NCBI RefSeq assembly: GCF_000720175.1
Contig: NZ_JOIX01000016.1
Coordinates: 1 to 64,000 of the forward strand
Direction of reading: 5' to 3'
Source: Streptomyces sp. NRRL S-337
Lineage (GTDB): Bacteria; Actinomycetota; Actinomycetes; Streptomycetales; Streptomycetaceae
Length of the DNA stretch: 64,000 nucleotides
Shown: positions 25,463 through 34,618 of the stretch, piece by piece
How the letters are laid out: each line of letters opens with the position of its first letter
Numbering within the stretch: position 1 is the stretch's first letter
The notes under the pieces: generated by a model
What the model was told of the DNA's origin: nothing
The model's input: only the letters and a program-made list of their open reading frames with translations
The model's database searches: none
Position numbers and translations under genes: made by a program

Positions 25463-26018
25463 CGGAGATCCGTACACGGCGACGGGGACCCGGGCCGGCG
25501 CGGAGGAGACGCCGAGCCCGGGCCCGGACGCCCACGCCTGTCGGCGCGATCCTCGCCATCCACCGTGATCCCGAGACGTGCGCGCACAACCCCTCCGATG
25601 CGCTCGCCCGGTTCGAGGAGGCCGAACTCCTCTACCGGCGCTGGGACAAGCAGTGGCAGCAGCACGGCTACGGGTACTGGGTCGTCCGCCGCCATGACTC
25701 CGCCCGGCAGCTCGGATTCTGCGGGATCAAGCCCATGGAACTCCACGGGTCGCCTGTGCTGAACCTCTTCTACCGTTTCGCCACCTCGGCCTGGGGCCAG
25801 GGCTTCGCCGGTGAAGCCGCCGGCGCGGTCACCGCCTGGGCGTCCCTCCGGTGCCCGACATCCCGCTGATCGCCCGCGTCCGCCCGGCCAATGTCGCCTC
25901 CCAGCGCGTGGCGGTGCGCGCCGGACTCCGTCGGGCGCAGCACCTCGACACCGAGGGGTACGACGGCTTCGACTGGATCTACACCTCCGCCGCCCGGATC
26001 GCCCGACCGGCCAACTGA
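25459..26018 (+). pseudogene. Degenerate GNAT acetyltransferase (RimJ/RimL type)
   Basis: The middle reads as a GNAT: AILAIHRDPETCAHNPSD, RRWDKQWQQHGYGYWVVRR, LGFCGIKPMELHG and the acetyl-CoA loop WGQGFAGEAAGAV. The frame then breaks near 25845-25855: it ends in PTSR-stop at 25869, while the C-terminal part (DIPLIARVRPANVASQRV, DGFDWIYTS) continues in the +1-shifted frame to a TGA at 26016. The N-terminus lacks a start codon and reads as Arg/Gly-rich nonsense in every frame before ~25530. This is a broken gene unless the assembly has errors. Confidence 0.75.
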
Positions 26019-26067
26019 GCACCGTCCGCCCAGGCGCCCCAACGCCCCCGCACCGCCCGGCATTTGG

Positions 26068-26096
26068 TTGACGGTGCATGCATCTTCTGTTCCACT
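26068..26096 (+). promoter_or_regulatory. Putative promoter of a leaderless transcript
   Basis: TTGACG (26068-26073), a 17-base spacer, then TCCACT (26091-26096), placing the transcription start at or beside the ATG at 26103. The -35 is good, the -10 weak. Confidence 0.45.
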
Positions 26097-26102
26097 GAGC
26101 TC

Positions 26103-26180
26103 ATGCGTCCTCACACGCGGCTGGTCACCCGTGACCACATCGACTTCGGTCGGGTGTGGTCCGCTTCCTGTTGCCGCTGA
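26103..26180 (+). CDS. Cys-Cys leader peptide (cysteine/sulfur attenuator) upstream of an SsuD-like gene
   Basis: 25 residues starting ATG at 26103, ending with tandem Cys codons TGT TGC (26169-26174), one Arg and TGA. The body RDHIDFGRVWSASCCR matches the widespread actinobacterial leader peptides found before sulfur-assimilation genes. In mycobacteria, leaderless polycysteine uORFs are known to act as cysteine-responsive attenuators. A ribosome waiting at the Cys codons when cysteine is short would change folding of the following RNA (hairpin CGCGGA/TCCGCG around 26192-26210). No Shine-Dalgarno site precedes it, which fits leaderless translation. Confidence 0.85.
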   Translation: MRPHTRLVTRDHIDFGRVWSASCCR

Positions 26181-26258
26181 CTTCTCCGTGGCGCGGACCT
26201 TCCCTCCGCGATTCCCGGCGCCCGGCGCGCCCGACCTACGAGAAGACGAGGCCTACCC

Positions 26259-27377
26259 ATGCCTGTCGAGTTCCTCGGCATTGCCGCGACCCACGACGGT
26301 TCCGAAGTCACCCCCCGCTCCGGTGCGTCCTTCGACAAGGACTACACCCTGAGGCTCGCCCGCGCCCATGAGCAGTACGGCTGGGACCGGGTGCTGTTCG
26401 CCTACGGCTCCGGCTCCCCCGACCCCACCCCGGCCGCCGCCTACGTCGCCGCCCGTACCGACGCCCTGCAGATCCTGGTGGCGCACCGCCCCAACGTGTC
26501 GTACCCGACCTTCGCCGCGAAGACCTTCGCCACGCTCGACCGGATCAGCGACGGCCGGCTCGCGGTGCACTTCATCACCGGCGGCAACGACCACGAGCAG
26601 CGGCGCGAGGGCGACACCCTGACCAAGGACGAGCGCTACGACCGCACCCGGGAATACATCCGCATCGTCAAGAAGATCTGGACCACCCACGAGCCCTTCG
26701 ACCACGAGGGCGCCCACTACCGCTTCCACGACTTCGTCTCCGACATCTTCCCCCTCCAGCAGCCCCACCCGCAGGTGTCGTTCGGGGGCTCCTCACCCGC
26801 GGCATACGCGGCGGGCGGTGCCGAGGCGGACATCTACTGCCTGTGGGGCGAGCCGCTGGCGCAGACCGCCGAGCAGATCGCCTCGGTGAAGGCGGCGGCG
26901 CAGGCGGCCGGCCGCAGTGACGTCCCCAGGATCCAGGTCGCCTTCCGGCCGATCATCGCGCCCACCGAGGAACTGGCCTGGGAGAAGGCGCACCGCACCC
27001 TGGACCGGATCAAGGCGCGCAAGGCGGGCGGTGCGCTCAGCCGCCGCCATCCGGCGACCAACCCGCAGAACGCCGGCTCCCAGCGACTGCTGGCGGTGGC
27101 CGCCGAGGGCGAACGGCACGACCGGGCGCTGTGGACGCCGACCGCGGCGGAGACCGGCGGCGCGGGGAACTCCACCGCCCTGGTCGGTACGCCGGAGACC
27201 GTCGCCCAGGCGCTGCTCGACTACTACGACCTGGGCGTGGAGATCCTCTCCGCGCGCGGTTACGACCTGCTCGACGACGCCATCGACTTCGGCCGGTACG
27301 TCATCCCGCTCGTCCGCGAGGAGGTCGCCAAGCGCGACGCCGAGCGGGCGGCGGCGGACGCACGGCAGGCGTCGTAA
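26259..27377 (+). CDS. LLM-class FMN-dependent monooxygenase (alkanesulfonate monooxygenase-like)
   Basis: 372 residues of the bacterial luciferase family. Residues typical of SsuD-like enzymes are visible: FLGIAATHDGSE, FAYGSGSPDP, FITGGNDHEQRREGD, ERYDRTREYIRIVKKIWT, and the phosphate-binding SFGGSSPAA. These enzymes use FMNH2 and oxygen to cleave carbon-sulfur bonds and free sulfite. The Cys-Cys leader peptide 79 bases upstream links expression to cysteine supply and supports a sulfur-scavenging role. No ABC transporter or flavin reductase is adjacent. ATG at 26259 follows GACGAGG. Confidence 0.87.
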   Translation: MPVEFLGIAATHDGSEVTPRSGASFDKDYTLRLARAHEQYGWDRVLFAYGSGSPDPTPAAAYVAARTDALQILVAHRPNVSYPTFAAKTFATLDRISDGRLAVHFITGGNDHEQRREGDTLTKDERYDRTREYIRIVKKIWTTHEPFDHEGAHYRFHDFVSDIFPLQQPHPQVSFGGSSPAAYAAGGAEADIYCLWGEPLAQTAEQIASVKAAAQAAGRSDVPRIQVAFRPIIAPTEELAWEKAHRTLDRIKARKAGGALSRRHPATNPQNAGSQRLLAVAAEGERHDRALWTPTAAETGGAGNSTALVGTPETVAQALLDYYDLGVEILSARGYDLLDDAIDFGRYVIPLVREEVAKRDAERAAADARQAS

Positions 27378-27394
27378 CCACCCCGGACCGGCCT

Positions 27395-27444
27395 ACGGCG
27401 ACGGCGCCGCGCCCCCGCCGAGGGGAACGCGGCGCCGTCGCCGT
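27395..27444. terminator. Strong bidirectional terminator between convergent genes
   Basis: Perfect 17-bp arms ACGGCGACGGCGCCGCG (27395-27411) and CGCGGCGCCGTCGCCGT (27428-27444) around a 16-base loop, centred between the monooxygenase stop and the helicase stop. Confidence 0.88.
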
Positions 27445-27471
27445 GCGGTTCGCCGTCGCGTGGACGGCCGG

Positions 27472-30288
27472 TCAGCCCACCGAGGAGTACGCGACCACGC
27501 CACGCAGCACACCGTCCATGGCGCGGCGGGCGTTCTTCGCCACCGAACTTCCGGCCGGGGCGGCGGCCGCGATCTGGCCGAGGATGTCGACCAGTTGCTT
27601 GCACCAGCGGACGAAGTCGCCGGCGGGCATCTCCGCCTCGCGGAGCACCTCGTCCAGGCCGAAGCCGGCCGCCCAGCGATAGGCGGCCCAGGCGAAGCCG
27701 AGGTCCGGTTCGCGCTGGCCGACGCCTTCCGCCTGGTTGATCCGGTGGTCCTCCTCCAGGGCGTCCAGCCGGCCCCAGATGCGGACCATCTCGCCCAGCG
27801 CGTCCCGGGCCTTGCCGGCCGGCAGCTTGGGCGCCACCGCGTCGTCCGCCTGCCGGGCCTCGTACACCAACGCGGAGGCGCAGGCGGCGAGTTCGGCCGG
27901 GCCGAGGTCCTCCCAGACGCCGTCCCGCAGGCACTCGCTGGCCAGCAGGTCCAGCTCGCCGTAGAGCCGGGCGAGCCGGCGGCCCTCGTCGGTGACCTCG
28001 TCGCCTTCGAGATAGCCCAGCTCGGTCAGCAGCGCACAGATCCGGTCGAAGGTGCGGGCGATGGTGTTCGTCCGGCCCTCGATGCGGCGCTCCAGCTGGC
28101 GGGTGTCCCGCAGCAGGCGGTGGTAGCGCTCCGCCCAGCGCGCGTGGTCCTCGCGCTCGTCGCAGCCGTGGCAGGGATGAGCGCGGATCGCGGTGCGCAG
28201 CCGGGAGATCTCGCGGTCGTCGACCGCCTCCGACCGGGGCTTGCGGTGGCGCGACGGCACGATGTGCCCGGCCTTCGTGCGCAGCGCGGACGCCAGATCG
28301 CGGCGGGACTGCGGGCTGCGGGCGTTGAACGACTTGGGGATCCGCATCCGGTCCAGCGCCGTCACCGGCACCGGGAAGTCGATCGAGCCGAGCCGCTTGA
28401 CCTGCCGCTCGGCGGTCAGCACCAGCGGCCGCGGGCCGTCCTGCGACTCGAAACCGCGGTGGCCGTTGGTCCGGCCCGACGGCATACCGGGGTCGAGGAC
28501 CAGCGCCAGGCCGGCGTACTTGCCGGTCGGCACATGGATCACATCGCCCGGCTTCAGCTTCTCCAGGGCCGCCGCGGCCGCCACCCGGCGCTGCGCGGCG
28601 CCCTGCTTGGCCAGCTCCGTCTCACGGTCCTTCAACTCCCGCCGCAGCCGGGAGTACTCCTCGAAGTCGCCGAGGTGGCAGGTCATCGAGCCGCGGTAGC
28701 CGTCCAGGCCCTCCTCGTTGCGCTGCACCTGCCGGGAGATGCCGACCACCGACTTGTCGGCCTGGAACTGCGCGAACGACATCTCCAGCAGCTCGCGCGA
28801 ACGGTGCCGGCCGAACTGCGAGACGAGGTTGACCGCCATGTTGTACGACGGCTTGAACGACGACCGCAGCGGGTACGTCCGGGTGCCGGCGAGCCCGGCC
28901 AGCGCGGCCGGGTTCATCCCGCGCTGCCACAGCACCACCGCATGGCCCTCGATGTCGATGCCGCGGCGCCCGGCCCGGCCGGTCAACTGGGTGTATTCGC
29001 CGGGGGTGATGTCGGCGTGCTGCTCGCCGTTCCACTTCACGAGCTTTTCCAACACCACCGAACGCGCCGGCATGTTGATGCCCAGCGCCAGGGTCTCGGT
29101 GGCGAAGACGGCCTTCACCAGGCCCTTGACGAAGAGTTCCTCGACGACCTCCTTGAAGGTCGGCAGCATGCCGGCGTGGTGCGCCGCGATGCCCCGCTCC
29201 AGGCCCTCCAGCCACTCGTAATAGCCCAGCACATGGAGGTCGTCGTCCGGGATCCCGGCCGTCCGGGCCTCCACTATGCGGCGGACCTGTTCGCGGCCCT
29301 CCGTGTCGTTGAGGCGCAGCCCCGAATACAGGCACTGCTGGACCGCGGCCTCGCAGCCGGCCCGGCTGAAGATGAACGTGATCGCGGGCAGCAGGCCCTC
29401 GTTGTCGAGGCGGTCGATGACCTCGGGCCGGCTCGGCGTCCAGATCCGCGCCCGCTGCCGCCGCTCGCGCTCGCGGTCCGCCTCCCGCATCGTGCGGCCC
29501 CGGCGCTTGTCCCGGCCGAACGTCGGCCGGCTGTTCTCCATCCGTGCGAGTCGTTCGAGGTCGGGATTGACCTCCCGGCGACCGCCCTTGGCGCCATCCC
29601 GCTCCTCGAAGAGGTCGTATATCCGGCGGCCGGCGAGGACGTGCTGCCACAGCGGGACGGGGCGGTGCTCGGAGACGATCACGGCGGTGTCGCCACGCAC
29701 CGTGTCGAGCCAGTCACCGAACTCCTCGGCGTTGGAGACCGTCGCGGACAGCGAGACCAGCGTCACCGATTCGGGGAGGTGGATGATCACCTCTTCCCAG
29801 ACGGCGCCGCGGAAGCGGTCGGAGAGGTAGTGCACCTCGTCCATGACCACGTACGCCAGGCCGATCAGCGACTGGGAGCCGGCGTAGAGCATGTTCCGCA
29901 GGACCTCGGTGGTCATCACGATCACCGGCGCCTCGGAGTTGACGCTGTTGTCGCCGGTCAGCAGGCCGACCTTCGCCGCGCCGTACCGCTTGACCAGGTC
30001 CTGGTACTTCTGGTTGGACAGTGCCTTGATCGGCGTGGTGTAGAAGCATTTGCGGCCCTGCTCCAGGGCCAGGTGGACGGCGAATTCGCCGACGATCGTC
30101 TTGCCGGATCCGGTGGGGGCGGCGACCAGCACGCCCTGACCGGCCTCCAGGGCCTGGCAGGCGTCGACCTGGAACGGGTCCAGCTCGAAGTCGTACAGCT
30201 CCCGGAAACCGGCGAGTGCGGTGGCCTGGTCGGCCGCCCGGAGCTTGGCGGCGGCATAGCGCTCAGCAGGGGACATGTCCTCGGTCAT
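27472..30288 (-). CDS. helY: Ski2/Mtr4-like DEAD/DEAH-box RNA helicase (HelY type)
   Basis: 938 residues. Motif I APTGSGKT, motif II DEVH in YVVMDEVHYLSDR, motif III SLSATVSN, motif VI QLTGRAGRRGID. A beta-barrel/arch insertion (LKPGDVIHVPTGKYAG and the region around residues 560-720) and the C-terminal DSHCT domain (DLGPAELAACASALVYEAR) define the Ski2/Mtr4 family. It probably remodels structured RNA. The start is ATG 30288; the frame extends to 30321 without a better site. Position after tatAC is the same as in mycobacteria. Confidence 0.9.
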   Translation of the reverse strand: MTEDMSPAERYAAAKLRAADQATALAGFRELYDFELDPFQVDACQALEAGQGVLVAAPTGSGKTIVGEFAVHLALEQGRKCFYTTPIKALSNQKYQDLVKRYGAAKVGLLTGDNSVNSEAPVIVMTTEVLRNMLYAGSQSLIGLAYVVMDEVHYLSDRFRGAVWEEVIIHLPESVTLVSLSATVSNAEEFGDWLDTVRGDTAVIVSEHRPVPLWQHVLAGRRIYDLFEERDGAKGGRREVNPDLERLARMENSRPTFGRDKRRGRTMREADRERERRQRARIWTPSRPEVIDRLDNEGLLPAITFIFSRAGCEAAVQQCLYSGLRLNDTEGREQVRRIVEARTAGIPDDDLHVLGYYEWLEGLERGIAAHHAGMLPTFKEVVEELFVKGLVKAVFATETLALGINMPARSVVLEKLVKWNGEQHADITPGEYTQLTGRAGRRGIDIEGHAVVLWQRGMNPAALAGLAGTRTYPLRSSFKPSYNMAVNLVSQFGRHRSRELLEMSFAQFQADKSVVGISRQVQRNEEGLDGYRGSMTCHLGDFEEYSRLRRELKDRETELAKQGAAQRRVAAAAALEKLKPGDVIHVPTGKYAGLALVLDPGMPSGRTNGHRGFESQDGPRPLVLTAERQVKRLGSIDFPVPVTALDRMRIPKSFNARSPQSRRDLASALRTKAGHIVPSRHRKPRSEAVDDREISRLRTAIRAHPCHGCDEREDHARWAERYHRLLRDTRQLERRIEGRTNTIARTFDRICALLTELGYLEGDEVTDEGRRLARLYGELDLLASECLRDGVWEDLGPAELAACASALVYEARQADDAVAPKLPAGKARDALGEMVRIWGRLDALEEDHRINQAEGVGQREPDLGFAWAAYRWAAGFGLDEVLREAEMPAGDFVRWCKQLVDILGQIAAAAPAGSSVAKNARRAMDGVLRGVVAYSSVG

Positions 30289-30382
30289 CGTGCTTACGAG
30301 CCTACCGGCCACCTCTGACAACGACCCGATCTTTATGTGCGGCCTTTACCGAGCGGGGGCGGGGCACGTCCCGGCACGCGAA

Positions 30383-30414
30383 ACGGCCCCGGGCTCGCGC
30401 GAGCCCGGGGCCGT
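30383..30414 (-). terminator. Hairpin terminator after tatC
   Basis: ACGGCCCCGGGCTCG (30383-30397), two-base loop CG, CGAGCCCGGGGCCGT (30400-30414): a perfect 15-bp stem 24 bases beyond the tatC stop, separating it from the helicase gene. Confidence 0.88.
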
Positions 30415-30438
30415 CACCGCATGTGAGGGGTAGTCACC

Positions 30439-31398
30439 TCACGTCACGTCGTCGTAGCCCCCCCGTGGCCCGGCGCCGTCGTCCGCTTCGCCGCTCGCCT
30501 GCTCCGGCAGCATCCGCCCCGAGGAGACCGGCTCGATCGCGCCGACCTCGGACGGCGTCAGATCGAGCGCCGAGGCCTCGTCGTCGCTCAGCCCCGCGTC
30601 CGGGTTGCCCAGCCGGCGGCGGCGGTCGTTGAAGAGGCAGATGCCGGCAGCGCCGAAGTACAGCACCACGATCGGGGCGGCCAGCAGGCTCATGGTCAGC
30701 GGGTCACCGGTCGGGGTGGCGAGGGCCGCGAAGATCGTGATGCCGAGGACCATGAATCGCCACCAGCTCATGATCCGGCGCCCGGTGACCACCCCGCCGA
30801 AGTTGAGCAGCACCAGCAGCAGCGGCAGCTCGAAGGCGAGGCCGAAGACCACGATCATGCGCGTGACGATGTCGAAGAACTCGTCGGCCGGGAAGAGGTT
30901 GGCCCAGTCGTCCGGGGTCAGACCGACCAGGGCACCCGCCGTGGTCGGCAGCACCGCGTAGGCGAGGTAGGCACCGGCCAGGAAGAGCGGCACGCCGGCC
31001 CCGACGAAGCTCAGCGCGTACTTCTTCTCGTGCTTGTGCAGGCCCGGTGCGAGGAAGGCCCAGAGCTGGTAGAGCCAGATCGGGCTGGCACCGACGACGC
31101 CCACCGTGAGGGACAGCTTGAGCAGGATGGTGAACGGCGCCAGCAGACCGTTGGCGGTGACCTCGGCGCACGGATGCGTACGCGGGGCGGTCACGCTGCC
31201 GCGGCCACAGCCGACCGCGTCGATGACCGGCCCCGTGATGAAGTGGGCGATGGCGTCGTACTGCCACATCGCGACGATGGTGACGACACCGATCGCCAGC
31301 ACCGACTTCAGCAGTCTGTTGCGCAGCTCACGCAGGTGCGCCGCGAGGGGCATCCGCCCCTCGGGGTCCTTCTCCTGCTTGCGGGCAGACTTGAGCAA
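30439..31398 (-). CDS. tatC: Sec-independent protein translocase TatC
   Basis: 319 residues, six membrane helices. The N-terminal MPLAAHLRELRNRLLKS contains the TatC HLxELRxR signature, FxxP loop region PIWLYQLWAFLAPGLHKHEKK, and conserved Glu in AFELPLLLVLL. The ~65-residue acidic C-terminal tail is longer than in E. coli TatC. TTG at 31398 follows GAGGAAG. TatC is the signal-peptide receptor of twin-arginine export. Located 62 bases after tatA; no tatB is nearby, as usual in streptomycetes where tatB lies elsewhere. Confidence 0.95.
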   Translation of the reverse strand: MLKSARKQEKDPEGRMPLAAHLRELRNRLLKSVLAIGVVTIVAMWQYDAIAHFITGPVIDAVGCGRGSVTAPRTHPCAEVTANGLLAPFTILLKLSLTVGVVGASPIWLYQLWAFLAPGLHKHEKKYALSFVGAGVPLFLAGAYLAYAVLPTTAGALVGLTPDDWANLFPADEFFDIVTRMIVVFGLAFELPLLLVLLNFGGVVTGRRIMSWWRFMVLGITIFAALATPTGDPLTMSLLAAPIVVLYFGAAGICLFNDRRRRLGNPDAGLSDDEASALDLTPSEVGAIEPVSSGRMLPEQASGEADDGAGPRGGYDDVT

Positions 31399-31460
31399 CC
31401 CACTTCCTCGTCTCGTGCATCAGCCGTCCCGGACCGGGCGGGGCGACGGGATCGGTTCGG

Positions 31461-31760
31461 TCAGCCCTGCTTGGTCGTCTGGCTCGGCTCGGCGACCGGA
31501 CGCGAGCTGCTCACGTCGCCGGGCGCCGCCTGGATCGTGCGGGGAGCCTGCTGGCCGGCGTCGGCGGACGCCTCGGACGAGGTGCCGGTCGAGGCGCCGT
31601 CCGCCTCGCCGTCCTTCTTCATCGCCTTGGCCTCGCTCTTGAGGATCCGGGCGGACTTGCCGAGCGAACGCGCCATGTCCGGGAGCTTCTTCGCGCCGAA
31701 CAGCAGCACGATAACGACGAGGATCAGGATGATCTCGGGGGCCCTCAGGTTGCTCAACAT
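31461..31760 (-). CDS. tatA: Twin-arginine translocase subunit TatA
   Basis: 99 residues: single N-terminal helix ([28 protein letters not shown] in pieces: [14 protein letters not shown] then [11 protein letters not shown]), the FGxKKLP hinge, an amphipathic helix to ~45, then a Ser/Ala/Gln-rich soluble tail. It oligomerises to form the export pore with TatC encoded next. Confidence 0.95.
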   Translation of the reverse strand: MLSNLRAPEIILILVVIVLLFGAKKLPDMARSLGKSARILKSEAKAMKKDGEADGASTGTSSEASADAGQQAPRTIQAAPGDVSSSRPVAEPSQTTKQG

Positions 31761-32004
31761 GTGCGACTACCTTCTCGCCGGGGCGGCGTCTGCTGTGGTG
31801 CCTGCCGATGGGGTCGGGCTGGCGTCCTGGTGCTCGATCGATCGTAACGTTCGGTGGTGAACGTCCGGCAATCCCCGTGCAACCTCCGGATTGCCACGAC
31901 CGCCGCGCTCTTCGAACCGCGGGGGAAGCCTACCTCTCCGCCCTGCCGCACAGGAGGGCGCCGACCTCTCCGGCGACGTCCGGGCGCCGGGCCCGGCACC
32001 GGCG

Positions 32005-32220
32005 TCAGTCCCCGGCCCGGTCCCGGCCGGCCTCGTGCATCCGGGAGGCCAGCGGCACCGCCGCCCGTTCCAGGTCCTGGGCGGCCCGCTGGATCCGCTC
32101 CGACGCCGTGCCGACCTGCCGGGCCAGCCGGCGCACCTCGATGAAGACACGGACGGCGAGCACGCCCAGTACGGCGATCCCGAGGAAGCCGAGGGCGATG
32201 GCGATCATGGGCCAGAGCAT
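32005..32220 (-). CDS. Small membrane protein with coiled-coil tail
   Basis: 71 residues: one transmembrane helix (IAIALGFLGIAVLGVLAVRVFI) followed by a heptad-like region (VRRLARQVGTASERIQRAAQDLERAAVPL in pieces) suited to oligomerisation. It starts 16 bases after the zinc-ribbon gene stop and is probably in the pafBC-tat transcript. Similar short DUF948-like proteins precede tatA in other streptomycetes, as far as I recall; function unknown. Confidence 0.75.
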   Translation of the reverse strand: MLWPMIAIALGFLGIAVLGVLAVRVFIEVRRLARQVGTASERIQRAAQDLERAAVPLASRMHEAGRDRAGD

Positions 32221-32236
32221 GGGGCGAGCCTATCGG

Positions 32237-32506
32237 TCAGCCCGAGTGCAGCCGCAGCGTGCGTACCCCGCCGCCGGTCAGCAGCTCGACGATCCGCTCA
32301 CCGGCCGGCCGGCGCACCGCGCGTCGGCAGTCCGGGCAGGTGAAGGAGTAGAAGGTGGTGCGGCGGCTGCCGCCGATGGCCAGCCGGAAGGCGTCCGAGG
32401 CCAGCTCGAAGCGGCCCCGGCAATCCGGGCAGGCCGCCTTGAAGAGCACCGGAGCGGTCGCGTCCGCCGGGGCGGTCGCCGTCCCGGTCGCCATGGTGGT
32501 CGTCAT
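32237..32506 (-). CDS. Small zinc-ribbon protein
   Basis: 89 residues from ATG 32506 (another ATG at 32494). Two CPDC knuckles (KAACPDCRGRFEL and FTCPDCRRAVRR, about 25 residues apart) form a zinc ribbon like FmdB/rubredoxin-type regulators. The ~20 residues before it are Ala/Thr-rich. Function unknown; conserved place between pafC and tatA suggests the same transcription unit. Confidence 0.75.
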   Translation of the reverse strand: MTTTMATGTATAPADATAPVLFKAACPDCRGRFELASDAFRLAIGGSRRTTFYSFTCPDCRRAVRRPAGERIVELLTGGGVRTLRLHSG

Positions 32507-32576
32507 CCCTCGCTGCCTCCTTCTGGACACGGCCCTCTCCCTGCGGCGTCCCCACGCGGTGGCCGGGCCGCCCGGC

Positions 32577-33527
32577 TCACTCGCCGTACGCCGCGAGCGC
32601 CTGCTCGGCGGCGCGCCGGGCACTGTCCGCCAGCGCCTGCGGCGCCACGATCCGGCCGTCCCGGCCCAGCCGCAGCGCCAGCCGCCGCAGCGAGGCCGGG
32701 TCGGGGGTGCGCAGGGTGATCCGCAGCCCGCCGTCGGGCAGCTCCTCGGCGCTGTCGTGCGGGTAGTACTCGGCGACCCAGCGGCCGCCCGGCCCGACCT
32801 CGATGGACACCTCGGGGTCCTCGGCGGCCGGCTGCACCAGGCCCTCGGACAGGTCGCGCAGCTCGACCGGCGGCGGGTCGGCGGGCGCGTCCAGCAGCTT
32901 GATCTCGGCGACCCGGTCGAGCCGGAAGGTGCGGCGGGCCTCCGAGAGCCGGCACCAGGCCTCCATGTAGGTGTGGCCGACGGCGAACAGCCGGATCGGG
33001 TCCACCTCGCGCTCGGTCAGCTCGTCGCGGGCCGGGGAGTAGTAGCGCAGCCACAGCCGGCGCCGTTCGGCGATCGCCCGGTCGACGTCGGCGAACACCC
33101 CGCCCTCGGACTCGAAGGTCACCGAGAGCCGGGAGCTGGCGCCGGCCGCCTCGCCGGCCGCCGCCTCCAGCTTGGCGGTGGCCCGCAGCAGCGCCTGCCG
33201 GTCGCCCTCCCGCAGCCCCGGGAGCGTGGCGACCGCGCGGGCCGCGACCAGCAGGGCGGTGGCCTCGTCGGCGGCCAGCCGCAGCGGCTCGGCGACGTCG
33301 TCGGGGTTGTGCCACCAGATGCGGTCGCCGTCGGTGTCGATGTCCAGCAGGTCGCCGCCGCGGAAGCTCGTGCCGCACATGGGCAGTACGTCGAGGTCGG
33401 CGATCAGCTCGTCCTCGGTGATGCCGAAGGCGCGCGCGACGTCGCCGACGCGGGCGCCGGGGCGCTCGCGCAGATACGTCACCAGCGACAGCATCCGGCG
33501 GGTCTGGTCGATCGCGTTCGTGGCCAT
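32577..33527 (-). CDS. pafC: WYL-domain DNA-damage regulator PafC
   Basis: 316 residues. N-terminal winged helix (TRRMLSLVTYLRERPGARVGDVARAFGI in pieces: MLSLVTYLRERPG, ARVGDVARAFGI) and central WYL domain (RRRLWLRYYSPARDELTEREVDP, VGHTYMEAWCRLSEARRTFRLDRV) with a WCX extension (WVAEYYPHDSAEELPDGG). PafB and PafC form a heterodimer that activates RecA/LexA-independent DNA repair genes in mycobacteria. It starts 20 bases after pafB. Confidence 0.9.
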   Translation of the reverse strand: MATNAIDQTRRMLSLVTYLRERPGARVGDVARAFGITEDELIADLDVLPMCGTSFRGGDLLDIDTDGDRIWWHNPDDVAEPLRLAADEATALLVAARAVATLPGLREGDRQALLRATAKLEAAAGEAAGASSRLSVTFESEGGVFADVDRAIAERRRLWLRYYSPARDELTEREVDPIRLFAVGHTYMEAWCRLSEARRTFRLDRVAEIKLLDAPADPPPVELRDLSEGLVQPAAEDPEVSIEVGPGGRWVAEYYPHDSAEELPDGGLRITLRTPDPASLRRLALRLGRDGRIVAPQALADSARRAAEQALAAYGE

Positions 33528-33547
33528 GAGTGAAGCTCCCGTCCCTC

Positions 33548-34540
33548 TCAGCCCTTGGCCACGGCGCGCAGCCGGTCGATGACGTCGGCGCGCAGTTCCG
33601 CGGGTTCCAGTACGACCACGTCGGGCCCGAACTCCACCAGCCAGGCGTCGAGTCCGTGGCCGTTGGGGATCTCCAGCTCGTCCCAGCCGTCGCCCAGCTC
33701 CCGGACGGTCAGCGCGCGGGAGCGCAGCGGATAGCCGTGCTCGGCGCGGAGCTTGATCCGCGCGGTGCCGGTGGCGGTCTCCCCCGCCCAGCTCTCGACG
33801 GTCTCGCGGACGGTGACGTGGTCGGGCACCGGCGCGGTGAACTTCCCTTGCCGGGAACGGACCTTGCCGGTGATCCGGGAGAGCCGGAAGACCCGTTCGG
33901 CCTGGCGCTCGCGGTCCCAGCCGGCGACGTACCAGTGGCCGCGCCAGCACTCCAGGATCCACGGCTCGACCTGGCGCTGCTCGGGGCGGGCGGCGTTGGA
34001 CTTGCGGTAGTCGAAGACGACCGGGCGGCGGTCGCGGCAGGCCAGCATCAGCGGTTCGAAGGCGGCCTCGTGGGTGGGGATGCGGGGTTCGAGCGCGCTG
34101 TGCGGCTGCCCGGCGTCGTAGTCCTCGCCGTCCCGGGCCAGCGGCATTCCGGCCGCCCGCAGTTTCTGCAGCGCGCCGCTGGCCGCGCCGGCCAGCCGGG
34201 CCTGCTGCCAGACCTTGGCGGCCAGCCCGAGGGCGGCGGCTTCCTCGGCGTCCAGGGTGATCGGGGGCAGCCGGTTGCTGTCGCGGCGGGCGAGGTAGCC
34301 GACCTCGCCGTCGATGCCCTCGACGGTCTCGATGACCAGGCCCAGCTCGCGCAGGTCGTCCTTGTCCCGCTCGAACATGCGGTTGAAGGCTTCGTCGCCG
34401 CCCGGAGCGCCGTTGCCGGCCCCGAAGGCTTCGCGGTAGGCCTCGATGGACGAGCGGAGCTCGCGCTTGGTCAGCGGGCGTCGCGTCCCCAGCAGGCACA
34501 GCGCCAGATTCATCAGCCGCTCGGCCTTGGCAATGGCCAT
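33548..34540 (-). CDS. pafB: WYL-domain DNA-damage regulator PafB
   Basis: 330 residues from ATG 34540 (GAAAGGG upstream). HTH in KAERLMNLALCLLGTRRPLTKRELRSS region, then WYL domain: ACRDRRPVVFDYRKSNAARPEQRQVEPW (pieces) and CWRGHWYVAGWDRERQAERVFRLSRI, and the WCX end. Partner of PafC encoded next. The order pafA...pafB-pafC-tatA-tatC-helicase is that of mycobacteria, but here two FKBP genes separate pafA from pafB. Confidence 0.9.
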   Translation of the reverse strand: MAIAKAERLMNLALCLLGTRRPLTKRELRSSIEAYREAFGAGNGAPGGDEAFNRMFERDKDDLRELGLVIETVEGIDGEVGYLARRDSNRLPPITLDAEEAAALGLAAKVWQQARLAGAASGALQKLRAAGMPLARDGEDYDAGQPHSALEPRIPTHEAAFEPLMLACRDRRPVVFDYRKSNAARPEQRQVEPWILECWRGHWYVAGWDRERQAERVFRLSRITGKVRSRQGKFTAPVPDHVTVRETVESWAGETATGTARIKLRAEHGYPLRSRALTVRELGDGWDELEIPNGHGLDAWLVEFGPDVVVLEPAELRADVIDRLRAVAKG

Positions 34541-34618
34541 CGACGCCCTTTCTCGTTGTACTCCCGATCGTTGACCGTACCGCTCGGCGTGCTCAAGGTA
34601 AAAGCCGAGGGCCCACGG

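Noticed and set aside
26917..30318. Plus-strand 1133-codon frame opposite the helicase
   Set aside because: It is a shadow of the helicase gene, with no domains and low-complexity composition.
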